Below, one piece after another: positions 7,039-7,108 of a stretch of DNA of 7,108 nucleotides. The stretch is from Bacteroidales bacterium. Its GTDB lineage: Bacteria; Bacteroidota; Bacteroidia; Bacteroidales; JAADJA01. The notes beneath the pieces are model-generated. The model was given only the letters and a program-made list of their open reading frames with translations, was not told where the DNA came from and ran no database searches. The stretch covers positions 1 to 7,108 of the forward strand of contig JAOZOC010000168.1 in assembly GCA_029933495.1 (NCBI GenBank), written 5' to 3'. The stretch's first letter is position 1; the number at the start of each line of letters is the position of its first letter. Made by a program: the position numbers and the translations under genes.

Positions 7039-7108
7039 TCAATCTGTTTTTCTGTCTGTAATCACTCGTAGAACTATAAAAAATATTAGTGATACAGATA
7101 CAAATATC
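7039..7108 (-). CDS. C-terminal end of probable ABC permease (partial)
   Basis: One minus-strand frame entering from the right edge ends with TGA at 7041-7039. It gives 22 residues: a strongly hydrophobic stretch (IFVSVSLIFFIVL) followed by a charged tail (RVITDRKTD). This is how the last membrane helix and cytosolic tail of an ABC permease look. It stops 7 bp before the ATPase gene, the usual order permease then ATPase in molybdate/tungstate importers. The identity rests on this position and the helix alone; the other two frames are less membrane-like or hit an early stop. Confidence 0.6.
   Translation of the reverse strand, partial: IFVSVSLIFFIVLRVITDRKTD

Overview
The window looks like chromosomal DNA of a Bacteroidota bacterium, probably of the Bacteroidales/Marinilabiliales kind. 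The signs are AT-rich sequence, three well-placed TAnnTTTG elements (the Bacteroidota -7 promoter motif) upstream of genes, weak or absent Shine-Dalgarno sequences, a FabG starting MKLLEGK, and a long secreted beta-rich protein of the sort often exported by type IX secretion. No phage, transposon, CRISPR, rRNA or tRNA was seen.

Layout. (1) Positions 1-2581, minus strand: a three-gene unit read from right to left. It holds a family-2 sulfotransferase (2581-1868), a second, distantly related sulfotransferase-fold protein (1846-1076), and a secreted protein with two related domains (1069 to beyond the left edge). Spacings are 21 and 6 bp, so the three are probably co-transcribed. The two sulfotransferase genes look clearly more AT-rich than the secreted-protein gene. 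(2) Positions 2582-2813: a 232-bp divergent promoter region with a TAnnTTTG element on each strand and a small perfect inverted repeat. (3) Positions 2814-5039, plus strand: a single 741-residue radical-SAM protein of the lysine 2,3-aminomutase (KamA) family. It has an extra N-terminal region of about 220 residues, and its substrate-pocket residues point away from lysine. (4) Positions 5041-5080: a hairpin with T-runs on both sides, serving as a bidirectional terminator between converging genes. (5) Positions 5098-5844, minus strand: FabG, 3-oxoacyl-ACP reductase, with its own TATCTTTG promoter. (6) Positions 5985 to the right edge, minus strand: the ATPase of a molybdate/tungstate-type ABC importer, preceded by the last 22 codons of what is probably its permease.

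The window therefore holds at least four transcription units with no obvious shared pathway. The most interesting gene is the KamA-family protein. It keeps the three cluster cysteines, the carboxylate-binding Arg and the PLP lysine. The two Asp that hold the side-chain amine of lysine in lysine 2,3-aminomutase are Lys and Asn here, the pattern known from glutamate 2,3-aminomutase. The sulfotransferase pair with a secreted protein is the second point of interest and may be a small cell-surface modification cassette (inference).
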